NCBI RefSeq assembly: GCF_038396765.1
Contig: NZ_CP150096.1
Span: forward strand, 5,935,001-5,999,000
DNA length: 64,000 nucleotides
Origin: Chitinophaga caseinilytica
Lineage (GTDB): Bacteria > Bacteroidota > Bacteroidia > Chitinophagales > Chitinophagaceae
Direction of reading: 5' to 3'
The stretch's first letter is position 1, and every line of letters starts with the position of its first letter. The position numbers and the translations under genes were made by a program. Under the pieces are notes generated by a model. It saw nothing but the letters and a program-made list of their open reading frames with translations. It was not told the origin of the DNA and did no database searches. Below are positions 25,112-33,664 of this stretch, one piece after another.

Positions 25112-26362
25112 TTATACGGCGCGCTCCTCCCATACACGAGCGAGCTGGATGATCACATCAACGGCTTTCTCCATATCCTGCACGCTCACGAATTCGTGTT
25201 TGGAATGCAGCGCCATTTCACCGGTAAAGATGTTCGGGCAGGGAAGGCCCATGAACGAGAGCCGCGAACCGTCTGTCCCGCCGCGGATGCTCATTTTCAA
25301 AGGCTCCACACCGGCCCGGCGGATCGCTTCTTCAGCGTTGGCAGACACCTGCGGGAACTTGTCGAGCACCTCTTTCATGTTACGGTATTGTTCCTTCACC
25401 TGGAAAGTGCCCGTGGCACCGGGGTGTTTGGACACTACGTTCTCCATGATCTTGCGAAGATAAAACTCGTGCCCTTCCAGTTCCGCCGTCGTAAAATCGC
25501 GGATGATGAATTCGATCTCCGCCTTTTCCACGATCCCTTCGATGCGCACGGGATGAATGAACCCCTGGCGGTCTTCGGTGGTTTCCGGGCTGAGAATGTC
25601 TTTCGGCAACGAATGCAAAATCTCCGCAGCGATCTTGATGGCACTAACAAGTTTGCCTTTCGCCGCTCCCGGATGCGCGCTCACACCCTGGATGGTGATC
25701 TTGACACCGTCTGCCGAGAAAGTCTCGTCTTCCAGCGCGCCCAGTTCTCCCCCGTCGAGCGTATACCCGAATTCGGCGCCCAGCTTCTGCATATCAACAT
25801 GCTGCACGCCCCTTCCCACTTCTTCGTCGGGCGTGAAGAGGATCCGGATTTTGCCATGCGGCACTTCCGGATGCTGGATGAAGTACTGCGCTGCGTCCAT
25901 GATTTCAGCGACACCGGCCTTGTTATCCGCCCCCAGCAAGGTTTTGCCGCTGGCGGTGATGATATCGTCGCCGATCTTCTGCGAGAGGTACGGATGTTCC
26001 TTCACGGAGATGATCTGCGAGGGATCGTCGGGCAGGATGATGTCTTGCCCGTCGTATTTTTTATGTACGATGGGCTTCACGTCTTTCCCGGAGCAATCGG
26101 GCGCCGTGTCCATATGCGCGCAAAGGCAGATAACGGGCACCGGCTTTTCGGAAGTGGCGGGGATGGTGGCATATACATACCCATGCTCGTCCAGCTCGGC
26201 GTCTGCGATGCCGATTTGCTGCAATTCCTGTACCAATATGCGGCCCAGGTCTTTTTGCTTTTCGGTGGATGGGAATGTTTCGCTCTGCGGATCGGATTGG
26301 GTGTCTACCGTCACGTAGCGGAGGAAGCGTTCGGTGACGGAGTATGCATATTTCTTGTCCAT
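25112..26362 (-). CDS. pepT: peptidase T (tripeptidase)
   Basis: Peptidase T removes the N-terminal residue of tripeptides and is a zinc enzyme of the M20 family. The 416-residue protein shows the M20 metal ligands: HMDTAPDCSGKDV (His and Asp), GADNKAGVAEIM (Asp-bridge), FTPDEEVGRGVQH (Glu-Glu) and TLDGGELG. The dimerisation domain has VSAHPGAAKGKLVSAIK, and GGTDGSRLSFMGLPCPNIFTG carries the C-terminal His/substrate loop before ALHSKHEF. Length matches the family. It lies 83 bases after the SlyD-like gene. Confidence 0.95.
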   Translation of the reverse strand: MDKKYAYSVTERFLRYVTVDTQSDPQSETFPSTEKQKDLGRILVQELQQIGIADAELDEHGYVYATIPATSEKPVPVICLCAHMDTAPDCSGKDVKPIVHKKYDGQDIILPDDPSQIISVKEHPYLSQKIGDDIITASGKTLLGADNKAGVAEIMDAAQYFIQHPEVPHGKIRILFTPDEEVGRGVQHVDMQKLGAEFGYTLDGGELGALEDETFSADGVKITIQGVSAHPGAAKGKLVSAIKIAAEILHSLPKDILSPETTEDRQGFIHPVRIEGIVEKAEIEFIIRDFTTAELEGHEFYLRKIMENVVSKHPGATGTFQVKEQYRNMKEVLDKFPQVSANAEEAIRRAGVEPLKMSIRGGTDGSRLSFMGLPCPNIFTGEMALHSKHEFVSVQDMEKAVDVIIQLARVWEERAV

Positions 26363-26374
26363 ATGGGAAGGGTC

Positions 26375-26418
26375 TAAAAAAGTGAAAGTAAAAAGCAGCG
26401 GACCACTTTTTACTTTCA
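26375..26418 (-). terminator. long-stem terminator between slyD-like gene and pepT
   Basis: TGAAAGTAAAAAG (26383-26395) and CTTTTTACTTTCA (26406-26418) make a perfect 13-pair stem with a 10-base loop; leftward it is followed by C and T6. It separates the SlyD-like gene from pepT. Confidence 0.75.
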
Positions 26419-26445
26419 GGAATTGTATGATGGAACGATCGTTGA

Positions 26446-26874
26446 TTAAACGATCTCTACCAGTTCGATGTCGAAAACGAGGGGCTCGCCGGCGAGGGGA
26501 TGGTTGGCATCCAGGGTGATGAATTCCTCTGTGATGGCTACCACCTTCACCGGGAATACCTGGCCCTGGGGGTTGCTCATCTGGAGGTCCATACCTACCT
26601 GGGGATTCAGGTCGGCCGGGATGTTCGCTTTGGGGAACTCCATGATCAGCTCGGGGCTTTTTGCGCCGTATGCTTCATCAACCGGGATGTTCAGCGTTCT
26701 TTTATCACCAGGCTTCATATCGATGACACCGTTGTCAAAACCCTTGATCACCATACCGGAGCCCACCTTGAACTCAAGCGGATCTCTGCCTTCGGAGGAG
26801 TCAAAAGTCTGGCCATTTTGTAACCGTCCGTGGTAGTGCACGCGAACGGTATCACCGGTCTTAACTTGTTGCAT
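26446..26874 (-). CDS. SlyD-like FKBP-type peptidyl-prolyl isomerase
   Basis: The 142-residue protein has the FKBP core interrupted by an insert-in-flap domain, as in SlyD: VRVHYHGRLQNGQTFDSSEG, PLEFKVGSGMVIKGFDNGV, DMKPGDKRTLNIPVDEAYG, the insert about 75-120 (FPKANIPADLNPQVGMDL, VFPVKVVAITEEFITLDANHP) and the closing LAGEPLVFDIELVEI. It catalyses proline isomerisation and has chaperone activity. The His/Cys-rich metal-binding tail of E. coli SlyD is absent. The protein is cytosolic, as no signal peptide is present. Confidence 0.92.
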   Translation of the reverse strand: MQQVKTGDTVRVHYHGRLQNGQTFDSSEGRDPLEFKVGSGMVIKGFDNGVIDMKPGDKRTLNIPVDEAYGAKSPELIMEFPKANIPADLNPQVGMDLQMSNPQGQVFPVKVVAITEEFITLDANHPLAGEPLVFDIELVEIV

Positions 26875-26974
26875 ATAAATTTTTTAAAATAAGATAATAG
26901 AAGGTGAAGGTACGTTTTTTGTTTTTTATTTACGGAATGCCGCCTTATTTTGTTGATTTCAACCCGATTTCCGC

Positions 26975-28135
26975 ATGACACGATTCGTGAAACTACTGAT
27001 CCTCTGTTGCTTTCCCATGGCCGTTTGGGCGCAAGACGCGAACGTGCGCACCGGCGCACAGCGGACCGACGTTTACCTCCCCCTCCTGAAAGGCAAACGG
27101 GTGGGCATGCTCGTGAACCAGACCGCCATGATCAGCCCGAGCGTTCACCTGGTAGACTCGCTCCTGGCGCTCAAAGTCAATATCGTCAAGATTTTCAGTC
27201 CGGAGCATGGTTTCCGGGGGATGGCAGACGCCGGCGAGAAGGTCGGCAACAGCCGCGACGCGCGCACGGGCCTGCCGATCGTTTCCCTCTACGGCAAACA
27301 CCGGCAGGCCGACGCGGCCGACCTGGCGGATGTGGACGTCCTTGTTTTTGACGTACAGGACGTGGGCACCCGGTTCTATACCTACATCTCCACCCTGCAG
27401 GAGCTCATGGAATCGGCCGCGAAATTTGGCAAGCCCCTCATCGTCCTCGACCGGCCCAATCCCAACGGCCATTATATCGACGGGCCCATCCTCGATACCG
27501 CCTTCCGCTCCTTCGTGGGCATGCAACCCATCCCCACCGTACATGGCATGACCGTGGCGGAATATGCGCAAATGCTTAACGGCGAAGGCTGGCTGGCGGG
27601 GAAAGTGCGCTGCCGGCTCACGGTAGTTCCCTGCGAAAACTACGACCATACAACCATGTACCAGCTGCCGGTGAAACCTTCGCCGAACCTGCCCAATATG
27701 CGGAGCATCTACCTGTACGCGTCTACCTGCCTTTTCGAGGGAACGGTTTTCAGCCTCGGCCGCGGAACGGACAAGCCTTTCCAGGTGTACGGCCATCCGC
27801 TGCTGCCCAAAAATCTCTTCTCCTTCACACCGAAAAGCGTACCCGGCGCGAAATCCCCCGTATTGATGTACTCCACCTGCTACGGCTACGACCTTACCAC
27901 CATCGACCCGAAGGCAGACGAGATCGATCTGAGCTTCCTCCTCAACGCCTATCGCCTTTTCCCCGAAAAAGCACGTTTCTTCAATAACTTTTTCGATAAA
28001 CTGGCGGGCAGCGACATCCTCCGGAAACAAATACAGCAGGGCCTTTCCGCCGAGGCGATCCGCAAAAGCTGGGAACCCGGTTTACAACGTTTCGCATCCA
28101 TCCGGAAGAAATACCTGTTGTATACCGATTTCTAA
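26975..28135 (+). CDS. DUF1343 / NamZ-type exo-beta-N-acetylmuramidase
   Basis: The 386-residue protein has a signal peptide (MTRFVKLLILCCFPMAVWAQ) followed by the DUF1343 (NamZ) fold: LKGKRVGMLVNQTA, VKIFSPEHGFRGMADAGEKV, LPIVSLYGKHRQ, VLVFDVQDVGTRFYTYISTL, VLDRPNPNGHYIDGPIL, PTVHGMTVAEYAQML and LPNMRSIYLYASTCLFEGTV. In characterised members the enzyme removes MurNAc from the non-reducing end of peptidoglycan fragments; the Glu and Asp of EHGFRG and DVQD lie in the expected places. Likely periplasmic. Its stop is 19 bases from the fmt ATG. Confidence 0.9.
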   Translation: MTRFVKLLILCCFPMAVWAQDANVRTGAQRTDVYLPLLKGKRVGMLVNQTAMISPSVHLVDSLLALKVNIVKIFSPEHGFRGMADAGEKVGNSRDARTGLPIVSLYGKHRQADAADLADVDVLVFDVQDVGTRFYTYISTLQELMESAAKFGKPLIVLDRPNPNGHYIDGPILDTAFRSFVGMQPIPTVHGMTVAEYAQMLNGEGWLAGKVRCRLTVVPCENYDHTTMYQLPVKPSPNLPNMRSIYLYASTCLFEGTVFSLGRGTDKPFQVYGHPLLPKNLFSFTPKSVPGAKSPVLMYSTCYGYDLTTIDPKADEIDLSFLLNAYRLFPEKARFFNNFFDKLAGSDILRKQIQQGLSAEAIRKSWEPGLQRFASIRKKYLLYTDF

Positions 28136-28141
28136 ATTGAA

Positions 28142-28150
28142 TACATTTGC
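28142..28150 (+). promoter_or_regulatory. -7 element for fmt
   Basis: TACATTTGC matches TAnnTTTGC only five bases before the fmt ATG, so the transcript would be nearly leaderless. Confidence 0.5.
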
Positions 28151-28154
28151 ACCC

Positions 28155-29072
28155 ATGAGAATCATTTTTATGGGAACGCCCGACTTCGCCGTTGCCTCGC
28201 TCGATGCGCTGGTGAAAGCCGGGTACAACGTAGTGGCGGCGATCACCGCGCCCGACAAACCGGCCGGCCGCGGGCTCCAGCTCCAGCAAAGCGCCGTGAA
28301 GCAATATGCCGTGGCGCACAACATCCCCGTGCTGCAACCCGAAAAACTGAAAAACCCCGCGTTCCTCGAAGAACTGCGCGGATACCGGGCCGACCTCCAG
28401 GTGGTGGTCGCTTTCCGCATGCTGCCGGAACTGGTGTGGGACATGCCGCCGCTGGGCACCATCAACGTGCATGCCTCGCTGCTGCCGCAATACCGCGGCG
28501 CAGCGCCCATCAACTGGGCCATCATCAACGGCGAAAGCAAGAGCGGCGTCACCACCTTCAAGCTCCAGCATGAAATCGATACGGGTAATATCCTTTTCAA
28601 ATCGGAAGTGCCCATCCGCCCCGACGAAACCGCCGGCGAACTGCACGATGCGCTCATGCAGGCGGGCGCCGAAACGCTCCTCCGCACCGTGGCCGCGCTG
28701 AAAGAAGGCAATCTCCAGGGCCAGCCGCAAGACGATATCGACGCCGGCGAGCTGAAACATGCGCCGAAGATCTTCAAAGAAGATTGCAAGATCGACTGGG
28801 AACAGCCGCTGGAGCAGGTCTACAATCTCGTTCGCGGCCTCAGCCCCTACCCTACCGCATTCACGACGCTGCAAGACAAAACCCTGAAAATCTACAAAGC
28901 CACCACGGATGCCGTTGCGCACGTTCATAAGCCCGGCAGCGTGGTCAGCGATAAAAAAACATATCTCAAATTCGCCGCGCACGGTGGTTTCCTGAATGTG
29001 CTGGAGCTCCAGCTGGAAGGGAAAAAGAAGATGGGCGTGGAAGAATTTCTGCGGGGATTCCGGTTTGAATAG
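28155..29072 (+). CDS. fmt: methionyl-tRNA formyltransferase
   Basis: Fmt adds a formyl group from 10-formyl-tetrahydrofolate to initiator Met-tRNA. The 305-residue protein starts MRIIFMGTPDFAVASLDALV and carries APDKPAGRGLQL, the folate and catalytic segment NVHASLLPQYRGAAPINWAI (Asn-His-Ser), and GVTTFKLQHEIDTGNIL. The Asp of the HxSxLPxxRGAxPxxxA block and T/F site are intact, and the C-terminal OB-like tRNA-binding domain follows from ~205. The ATG at 28155 is preferred over 28137 because it fits the family start. Confidence 0.95.
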   Translation: MRIIFMGTPDFAVASLDALVKAGYNVVAAITAPDKPAGRGLQLQQSAVKQYAVAHNIPVLQPEKLKNPAFLEELRGYRADLQVVVAFRMLPELVWDMPPLGTINVHASLLPQYRGAAPINWAIINGESKSGVTTFKLQHEIDTGNILFKSEVPIRPDETAGELHDALMQAGAETLLRTVAALKEGNLQGQPQDDIDAGELKHAPKIFKEDCKIDWEQPLEQVYNLVRGLSPYPTAFTTLQDKTLKIYKATTDAVAHVHKPGSVVSDKKTYLKFAAHGGFLNVLELQLEGKKKMGVEEFLRGFRFE

Positions 29073-29109
29073 CGAATTTCTCTTTTCATATATCGGAGAT
29101 CCCTGAAAT

Positions 29110-29145
29110 AAAAACGGGGCGCCTGGTGACAGGGGCCCCGTTTTT
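29110..29145. terminator. bidirectional terminator between fmt and the LysM gene
   Basis: AAAAACGGGGC (29110-29120) pairs with GCCCCGTTTTT (29135-29145). A/T runs on both sides allow termination of both convergent genes. Confidence 0.85.
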
Positions 29146-29164
29146 ATTATGCAGTATTGATGTG

Positions 29165-30214
29165 CTATTTCAGGTCTTCGTAGCTCAGCTCGCAGTAGAA
29201 GCGGCCTTCGCTGATACCGAGGGCATCCTGCGCGGCGTCGCTCAGTTTGATGATGAGGTTCGCATTGGCTTTCAGCTGCGGGATGGCGTCGAGCACTTTG
29301 GCGTACACGGAGCGGCCGGTGAGCGGGTTGGTTACCTTCACGATGGTGCCGCGCGGCACGGAATTATGCAAGGCGTAATACTTGCCGGAACCTACCACTG
29401 CATTGCTTTTGAACCAGGATCCAGGGCCTTTTTCCTTCGTCACGTCGCGGCCATTGCCGGTTTGCTGGTTGAACATCCCCTCGAAGCCACCTTCGGGCAC
29501 TTCGGGCGTACGGCCCAGGCTGGTCGGCGCTTTTTCTACGGGTTTGGATTCCGGAGCAGCGGTTTGGCTGTTGGAAGAAACGGGCTTGTTTTCAACGGGC
29601 GGTTTGGCCACTGGCTTGTTCTCCGGCGCGGCAGACTGGCTCGCAGCCGCTACAGGCTTGCTTTCCACGATTTGCGGCTTTTCCACCGGCTTGGGCACGG
29701 CGGCTACCGGGGTTTCTGCGGCGGGAGGCGGCGTAGATGCAGACGCCGTGGGCAATACGACCGACTGGCCGCTGCCTTTCACGTACCCTACGATGAGGAA
29801 CGCATCTTTCTGCACACCGTCGCCCGAAAGGCGGTTCCATTCCCGCACATTTTCCAGCGGCACTTTACCGTAATTAACATGAATGCGGTATAGTGTTTCT
29901 TTTTCGGTGACACGGTGATATACCGGGCGCACGCCGGCGCCGGCGGATTTCGTTTGCACGAAATTATTCTTATTGAGGGGGATGAGGACCGATTTGCCGA
30001 GGCTCAGTCCGGCCGCCATATCCATCTTGTTCCTTGCCGCAATCTCTTTGGGGCTCAGGCCATAAGCCCTGCCAAGGCTGTACCAGGTCTCTCCTTTCTT
30101 CACGGAATGCGTCAAATAGAGATCGGGCGATGCGCCCTGTACCAACAGCGTATCCTGTGCGGCTACCCTTATCGTACCGGCCATCAAAACACCCAACATT
30201 ACTGACTTTAACAT
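29165..30214 (-). CDS. secreted LysM protein with C-terminal DPBB-like domain
   Basis: The 349-residue protein has a signal peptide (MLKSVMLGVLMAGTIRVAAQ). Two LysM-like repeats follow: THSVKKGETWYSLGRAYGLSPKEIAARNK and a second at HRVTEKETLYRIHVNYGKVPLENVREWN, the standard peptidoglycan-binding module. A ~110-residue Pro/Ala/Glu/Lys/Val-rich linker (residues about 155-270) reaches a C-terminal domain (GSWFKSNAVVGSGKYYALHNSVPRGTIVKVTNP, SVYAKVLDAIPQL) that resembles a double-psi beta-barrel such as RlpA. A septal or peptidoglycan role is inferred. Start 30214 begins the signal peptide; 30280 is an alternative. Confidence 0.82.
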   Translation of the reverse strand: MLKSVMLGVLMAGTIRVAAQDTLLVQGASPDLYLTHSVKKGETWYSLGRAYGLSPKEIAARNKMDMAAGLSLGKSVLIPLNKNNFVQTKSAGAGVRPVYHRVTEKETLYRIHVNYGKVPLENVREWNRLSGDGVQKDAFLIVGYVKGSGQSVVLPTASASTPPPAAETPVAAVPKPVEKPQIVESKPVAAASQSAAPENKPVAKPPVENKPVSSNSQTAAPESKPVEKAPTSLGRTPEVPEGGFEGMFNQQTGNGRDVTKEKGPGSWFKSNAVVGSGKYYALHNSVPRGTIVKVTNPLTGRSVYAKVLDAIPQLKANANLIIKLSDAAQDALGISEGRFYCELSYEDLK

Positions 30215-30337
30215 ATTTACTAATACTTTAAGGGAACGAATATAAAAGTTTCCATCCAATTTACGGCTCCTGGCGCGCAAAGTAAATATCCACGCGAATT
30301 ATGCACATCTGTAAGAACGTTGCGAAGCCCGTCCATA

Positions 30338-31720
30338 TTATGTTTCCGGCATACCGGATTTCAAAATGCGCATTTCTTTGGGATAGTAGTTATTGACACG
30401 GTTGGGAAGGATTTTCGCCCATCCCAGATTCATCCCGCGAAAACGCATGAGCGCCCAGCCTTTGAGGGGCTCGCCGAGCCGGAGGTCTTCCCTGCGAAGA
30501 TAATGCAATGCATCTTCCAAAGTTAGTTCCACACCGGGCAAATCCTGCGAAATAACCGTGCTGAGCGCCAGCTGGTGGTCGGGGATCAGTTCTTTCCCCG
30601 TAAGCTGGCCCGCTTTCACGCCCGCTTTCCGGATGTACAACTGTTGCAGCAGCGGCATGTCTTCTGCTACGGCGGGCGACAGCAACAGCACTTCGCCTTC
30701 GTGCAGCATCATGCGCACATCCGCGCCAGGCTTGAGCCAGGGCAATACGCGCTCCGCATCTTTCTTCGGCAGTTCCGTGAATTTCTGTTTTCCTTTTTTC
30801 GGTGGAACGGCTTCGCCTGCTTTCCGGAAACAGGCGATGAAAAACCCTTCGCCCTTCACTTTATCGGGATAAAACCGGTACCCAAACGCCCGATGCACCG
30901 GCGATTCCGTGGCTACGATGTTCCATTCCGGCTGCAATTGCAACGGCAACGAAACGAGTTGTTCGTGGTCCATAAGCCAATCGAGCAGCTGTTCATCTTC
31001 TTCGCGCGCGTAGGAGCAGGTGGAGTAAATGAGCACGCCGCCGGGTTTGAGGGAAGGGAGCGCATCGGCCAGAATCCTTTGCTGGCGCTGGCTGCAGAGC
31101 ATCACATTGTCGTACGACCATTCGTTGACGGCCTCCGGATCGCGGCGGAAGAGGCCGGAGCCGGAGCAAGGCGCATCCACGACCATCAGGTCGAAAAATC
31201 CCTCCAGCCGCGAAAAATCCCGCGGGTCGTTGTTGGTGACCACTACGTCGGTAGTGCCCCATCTCGATAAATTATCCGCCAGCAGCGCGGCCCTCGGCCG
31301 GATGACCTCATTGGAAACGAGGAAGCTCCCGGCCGGGAGCGCCGCTTGTATCAGCGTGCTTTTACCGCCCGGCGCCGCGCAAAGATCGAGCGCTTTTAAC
31401 GGCGCTGCCGCGGAAATCGTTTGCCGCAGGGCTTCTTCGAGGAACATCGACGAAGCTTCCTGCACGTAATACGCGCCGGCATGGAATTGCGGATCGAACG
31501 TAAAGGACGGGCGGGTGGAAAGATAGTAGCCACCGCTGGCCCAGGGCACGCGCGTAGTTTCCAGCTGGGGGAATACGGACGCAACATCCTGCACCTTCTG
31601 CGGCTGCAAACGCACGCTGGTGATCCTTTCCGGAGATTGGTGCACCGCCAGGAAAGCGGCGGCATCGTATCCCGGAAGGCCTGTCAGTGTATCGATAAAT
31701 GCCTGTGGTAATGCTGGCAC
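30338..31720 (-). CDS. RsmF-like 16S rRNA (cytosine-C5) methyltransferase
   Basis: The 460-residue protein matches the Nol1/Nop2/sun (RsmF/RsmB) group, which adds m5C to rRNA. The SAM site is ALDLCAAPGGKSTLIQAAL, the catalytic Cys pair is MVVDAPCSGSGLFRRDP and LIYSTCSYAREEDE, and QRQQRILADALPSLKPGG is the strand before. The N-terminal PUA-like/RRM segment is short, and a C-terminal ~170-residue extension (FFIACFRKAGEAVPPK onward, with a PUA-type end MRFRGMNLGWAKILPN) is as in E. coli RsmF. The start codon is GTG at 31720. Confidence 0.9.
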   Translation of the reverse strand: MPALPQAFIDTLTGLPGYDAAAFLAVHQSPERITSVRLQPQKVQDVASVFPQLETTRVPWASGGYYLSTRPSFTFDPQFHAGAYYVQEASSMFLEEALRQTISAAAPLKALDLCAAPGGKSTLIQAALPAGSFLVSNEVIRPRAALLADNLSRWGTTDVVVTNNDPRDFSRLEGFFDLMVVDAPCSGSGLFRRDPEAVNEWSYDNVMLCSQRQQRILADALPSLKPGGVLIYSTCSYAREEDEQLLDWLMDHEQLVSLPLQLQPEWNIVATESPVHRAFGYRFYPDKVKGEGFFIACFRKAGEAVPPKKGKQKFTELPKKDAERVLPWLKPGADVRMMLHEGEVLLLSPAVAEDMPLLQQLYIRKAGVKAGQLTGKELIPDHQLALSTVISQDLPGVELTLEDALHYLRREDLRLGEPLKGWALMRFRGMNLGWAKILPNRVNNYYPKEMRILKSGMPET

Positions 31721-31733
31721 GGAAATATTTTCC

Positions 31734-31742
31734 GCAAATGTA
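31734..31742 (-). promoter_or_regulatory. -7 element for the RsmF-like gene
   Basis: The minus strand reads TACATTTGC, 14 bases before the GTG start, giving a very short leader. It supports the choice of GTG, because no in-frame ATG lies upstream. Confidence 0.5.
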
Positions 31743-31747
31743 AAGAT

Positions 31748-33319
31748 TTATAACGTCTTCACTTCCGCCACCAGCTGTTGCAGCACCGACTTGGCGTCGC
31801 CGAAGAGCATGGAGGTTTTGGGCTGGAAGAACAGTTCGTTTTCGATGCCGGCGTATCCGGGCTTCATACTGCGCTTGTTCACGATCACCATTTTGGCCAG
31901 TTCCACCTCCAGGATGGGCATGCCGTAAATCGGGCTGGAAGGATCGTTTTTGGCAGCGGGATTTACCACGTCGTTGGCGCCCAAAACCAGCACCACGTCC
32001 GTATTCGGCATGGCGGCGTTGGCGGTCTCCATTTCCTCGAGTTTCTCGTACGGCACATCCGCTTCCGCGAGCAAAACGTTCATATGCCCGGGCATGCGGC
32101 CCGCCACGGGGTGGATGGCATAATTCACTTCCACCCCTTTTTCCTCCAGCAGTTTTTCCAGCTCATGGCAAACGTGTTGCGCCTGCGCCACGGCGAGGCC
32201 GTATCCCGGTACGATCATCACTTTACTGGCATACCGCATCATAACGGCTGCATCGGCAATCGTCACTTCTTTGTAATTGCCCTGATCTTTCGGACCGCCG
32301 CCGGCGGAAGTTGCTTTTGCGCCGAAAGACCCGATCAGCACGTTTTTCAGCGACCGGTTCATGGCCTTGCACATGAGAATGGTGAGGATGGTGCCCGCAG
32401 AACCTACGAGAATACCGCCGGTGAGCATCACGGGGTTGTTGTACAGGAACCCGCCGCAGGCCGCGGCCACGCCGGTAAAGGAGTTGAGCAGCGAAATCAC
32501 GACAGGCATATCCGCCCCGCCGATGGGCATTACGAACATGACGCCGTATACGATAGACAATGCGAGGGTAACGTAAAATAGTGTATTGATCAACGTCGTG
32601 TCTGCCATGCTTTGCAGCTCGATGTTGGGGAATGGCGCCGCAGGCGGATTGGACGTCCAGCTCCCGTTGCCGCCGCTGAACTGCTGGTGCACGTCTATCA
32701 GCAACCATGCCCCGGCGATAACGATCGCCGCCAGCACGATGAGGTTCACGATATGCTGGCCGTTGAACGAAAAATCCTTCACTTTTCCATTCAGTTTCCC
32801 CCAGGCCACCATACTGCCGGCAAAAGAAACGGAACCGATAATGAGGCCCAGCAGGATAATAAGGTACTTGCCGACGGGATTGCCGAAGCCTGCCCCAATG
32901 TTGATATCGCCATGCTGTGCGGCCTGGCCGATCGCGTCTTGTATGAACTTACCGATGTTGACGGTGATATGTCCGTTGGCGAGATGATCGAACTCCACGA
33001 TGGAAATGAGCATCGCGCAGGCGCCGCCCATACCGTTGAAAAGGCTCACCATTTCGGGCATGGCGGTCATTTTCACTTTTTTTGCGGCCAGTACGCCGAC
33101 AACGGTACCGATGAAGAGCCCGCCGAATAACCAGCCAAAATTATGCAGCCGTTCCCCGTTTTCCTCGTACAGGAAAATGGTGCCGATGATGGCGATGAAC
33201 ATGCCGGCCGCCGCTATGAGATTGCCTTTGCGGGCGGAGGCGGGGTTGCTGAGCATCTTGAGGCCCACGATGAACGTGATGGAGCCGATGAGGTAAGCGA
33301 GCGTCAATAATCCGGACAT
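31748..33319 (-). CDS. pntB: NAD(P) transhydrogenase subunit beta
   Basis: PntB carries the membrane helices and the NADP-binding domain III of the proton-translocating transhydrogenase that makes NADPH from NADH. The 523-residue protein has eight to nine membrane helices at the front (MSGLLTLAYLIGSITFIVGL, IAAAGMFIAIIGTIFL, LTGGILVGSAGTILTIL), and the domain III motifs VPGYGLAVAQAQHV, HPVAGRMPGHMNVLLAEADVPYE and VLVLGANDVVNPAA. It is ~60 residues longer than E. coli PntB, with a loop (LLIDVHQQFSGGNGSWTSNPP) in the membrane part. It starts 7 bases after pntA2. Confidence 0.95.
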   Translation of the reverse strand: MSGLLTLAYLIGSITFIVGLKMLSNPASARKGNLIAAAGMFIAIIGTIFLYEENGERLHNFGWLFGGLFIGTVVGVLAAKKVKMTAMPEMVSLFNGMGGACAMLISIVEFDHLANGHITVNIGKFIQDAIGQAAQHGDINIGAGFGNPVGKYLIILLGLIIGSVSFAGSMVAWGKLNGKVKDFSFNGQHIVNLIVLAAIVIAGAWLLIDVHQQFSGGNGSWTSNPPAAPFPNIELQSMADTTLINTLFYVTLALSIVYGVMFVMPIGGADMPVVISLLNSFTGVAAACGGFLYNNPVMLTGGILVGSAGTILTILMCKAMNRSLKNVLIGSFGAKATSAGGGPKDQGNYKEVTIADAAVMMRYASKVMIVPGYGLAVAQAQHVCHELEKLLEEKGVEVNYAIHPVAGRMPGHMNVLLAEADVPYEKLEEMETANAAMPNTDVVLVLGANDVVNPAAKNDPSSPIYGMPILEVELAKMVIVNKRSMKPGYAGIENELFFQPKTSMLFGDAKSVLQQLVAEVKTL

Positions 33320-33326
33320 AAGGAGC

Positions 33327-33635
33327 TTATTTCTTCTTTTTAAACATTTCCAGCATGCGATCGGTCACCACGAAACCACCTACCACGTTGAGCGTGCCGA
33401 GTATCACGGCGAGGAACCCCAGCACCAGGGCCAGCCAGTTGTCCGCCTCGGCCTTTCCCATCACGATGATGGCGCCGATGATCACCACGCCGTGAATGGC
33501 GTTGGCGCCGCTCATGAGCGGTGTGTGCAGAACGGACGGTACCCGCGAGATCACTTCGATCCCCAGGAAAATGGACAGTATCACGATGTATACCATCTCG
33601 ATGTGGAGTTGCAGAAAATCCAGGATTGCGGTCAT
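33327..33635 (-). CDS. pntA2: NAD(P) transhydrogenase subunit alpha, membrane part (alpha-2)
   Basis: The 102-residue protein holds the membrane helices that in E. coli are the C-terminus of PntA: FLQLHIEMVYIVILSIFLGIEVISRVPSVL, then AIHGVVIIGAIIVMGKAE and LALVLGFLAVILGTLNVVGGFVVTDRML. In this organism the alpha chain is split in two. It lies between the alpha-1 and beta genes, with gaps of 29 and 7 bases. The ATG at 33635 is chosen because the reading frame upstream of it overlaps pntA1 and has no family content. Confidence 0.92.
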   Translation of the reverse strand: MTAILDFLQLHIEMVYIVILSIFLGIEVISRVPSVLHTPLMSGANAIHGVVIIGAIIVMGKAEADNWLALVLGFLAVILGTLNVVGGFVVTDRMLEMFKKKK

Positions 33636-33664
33636 AATTCGGTCTGTTGGAATGGAATGAAATA

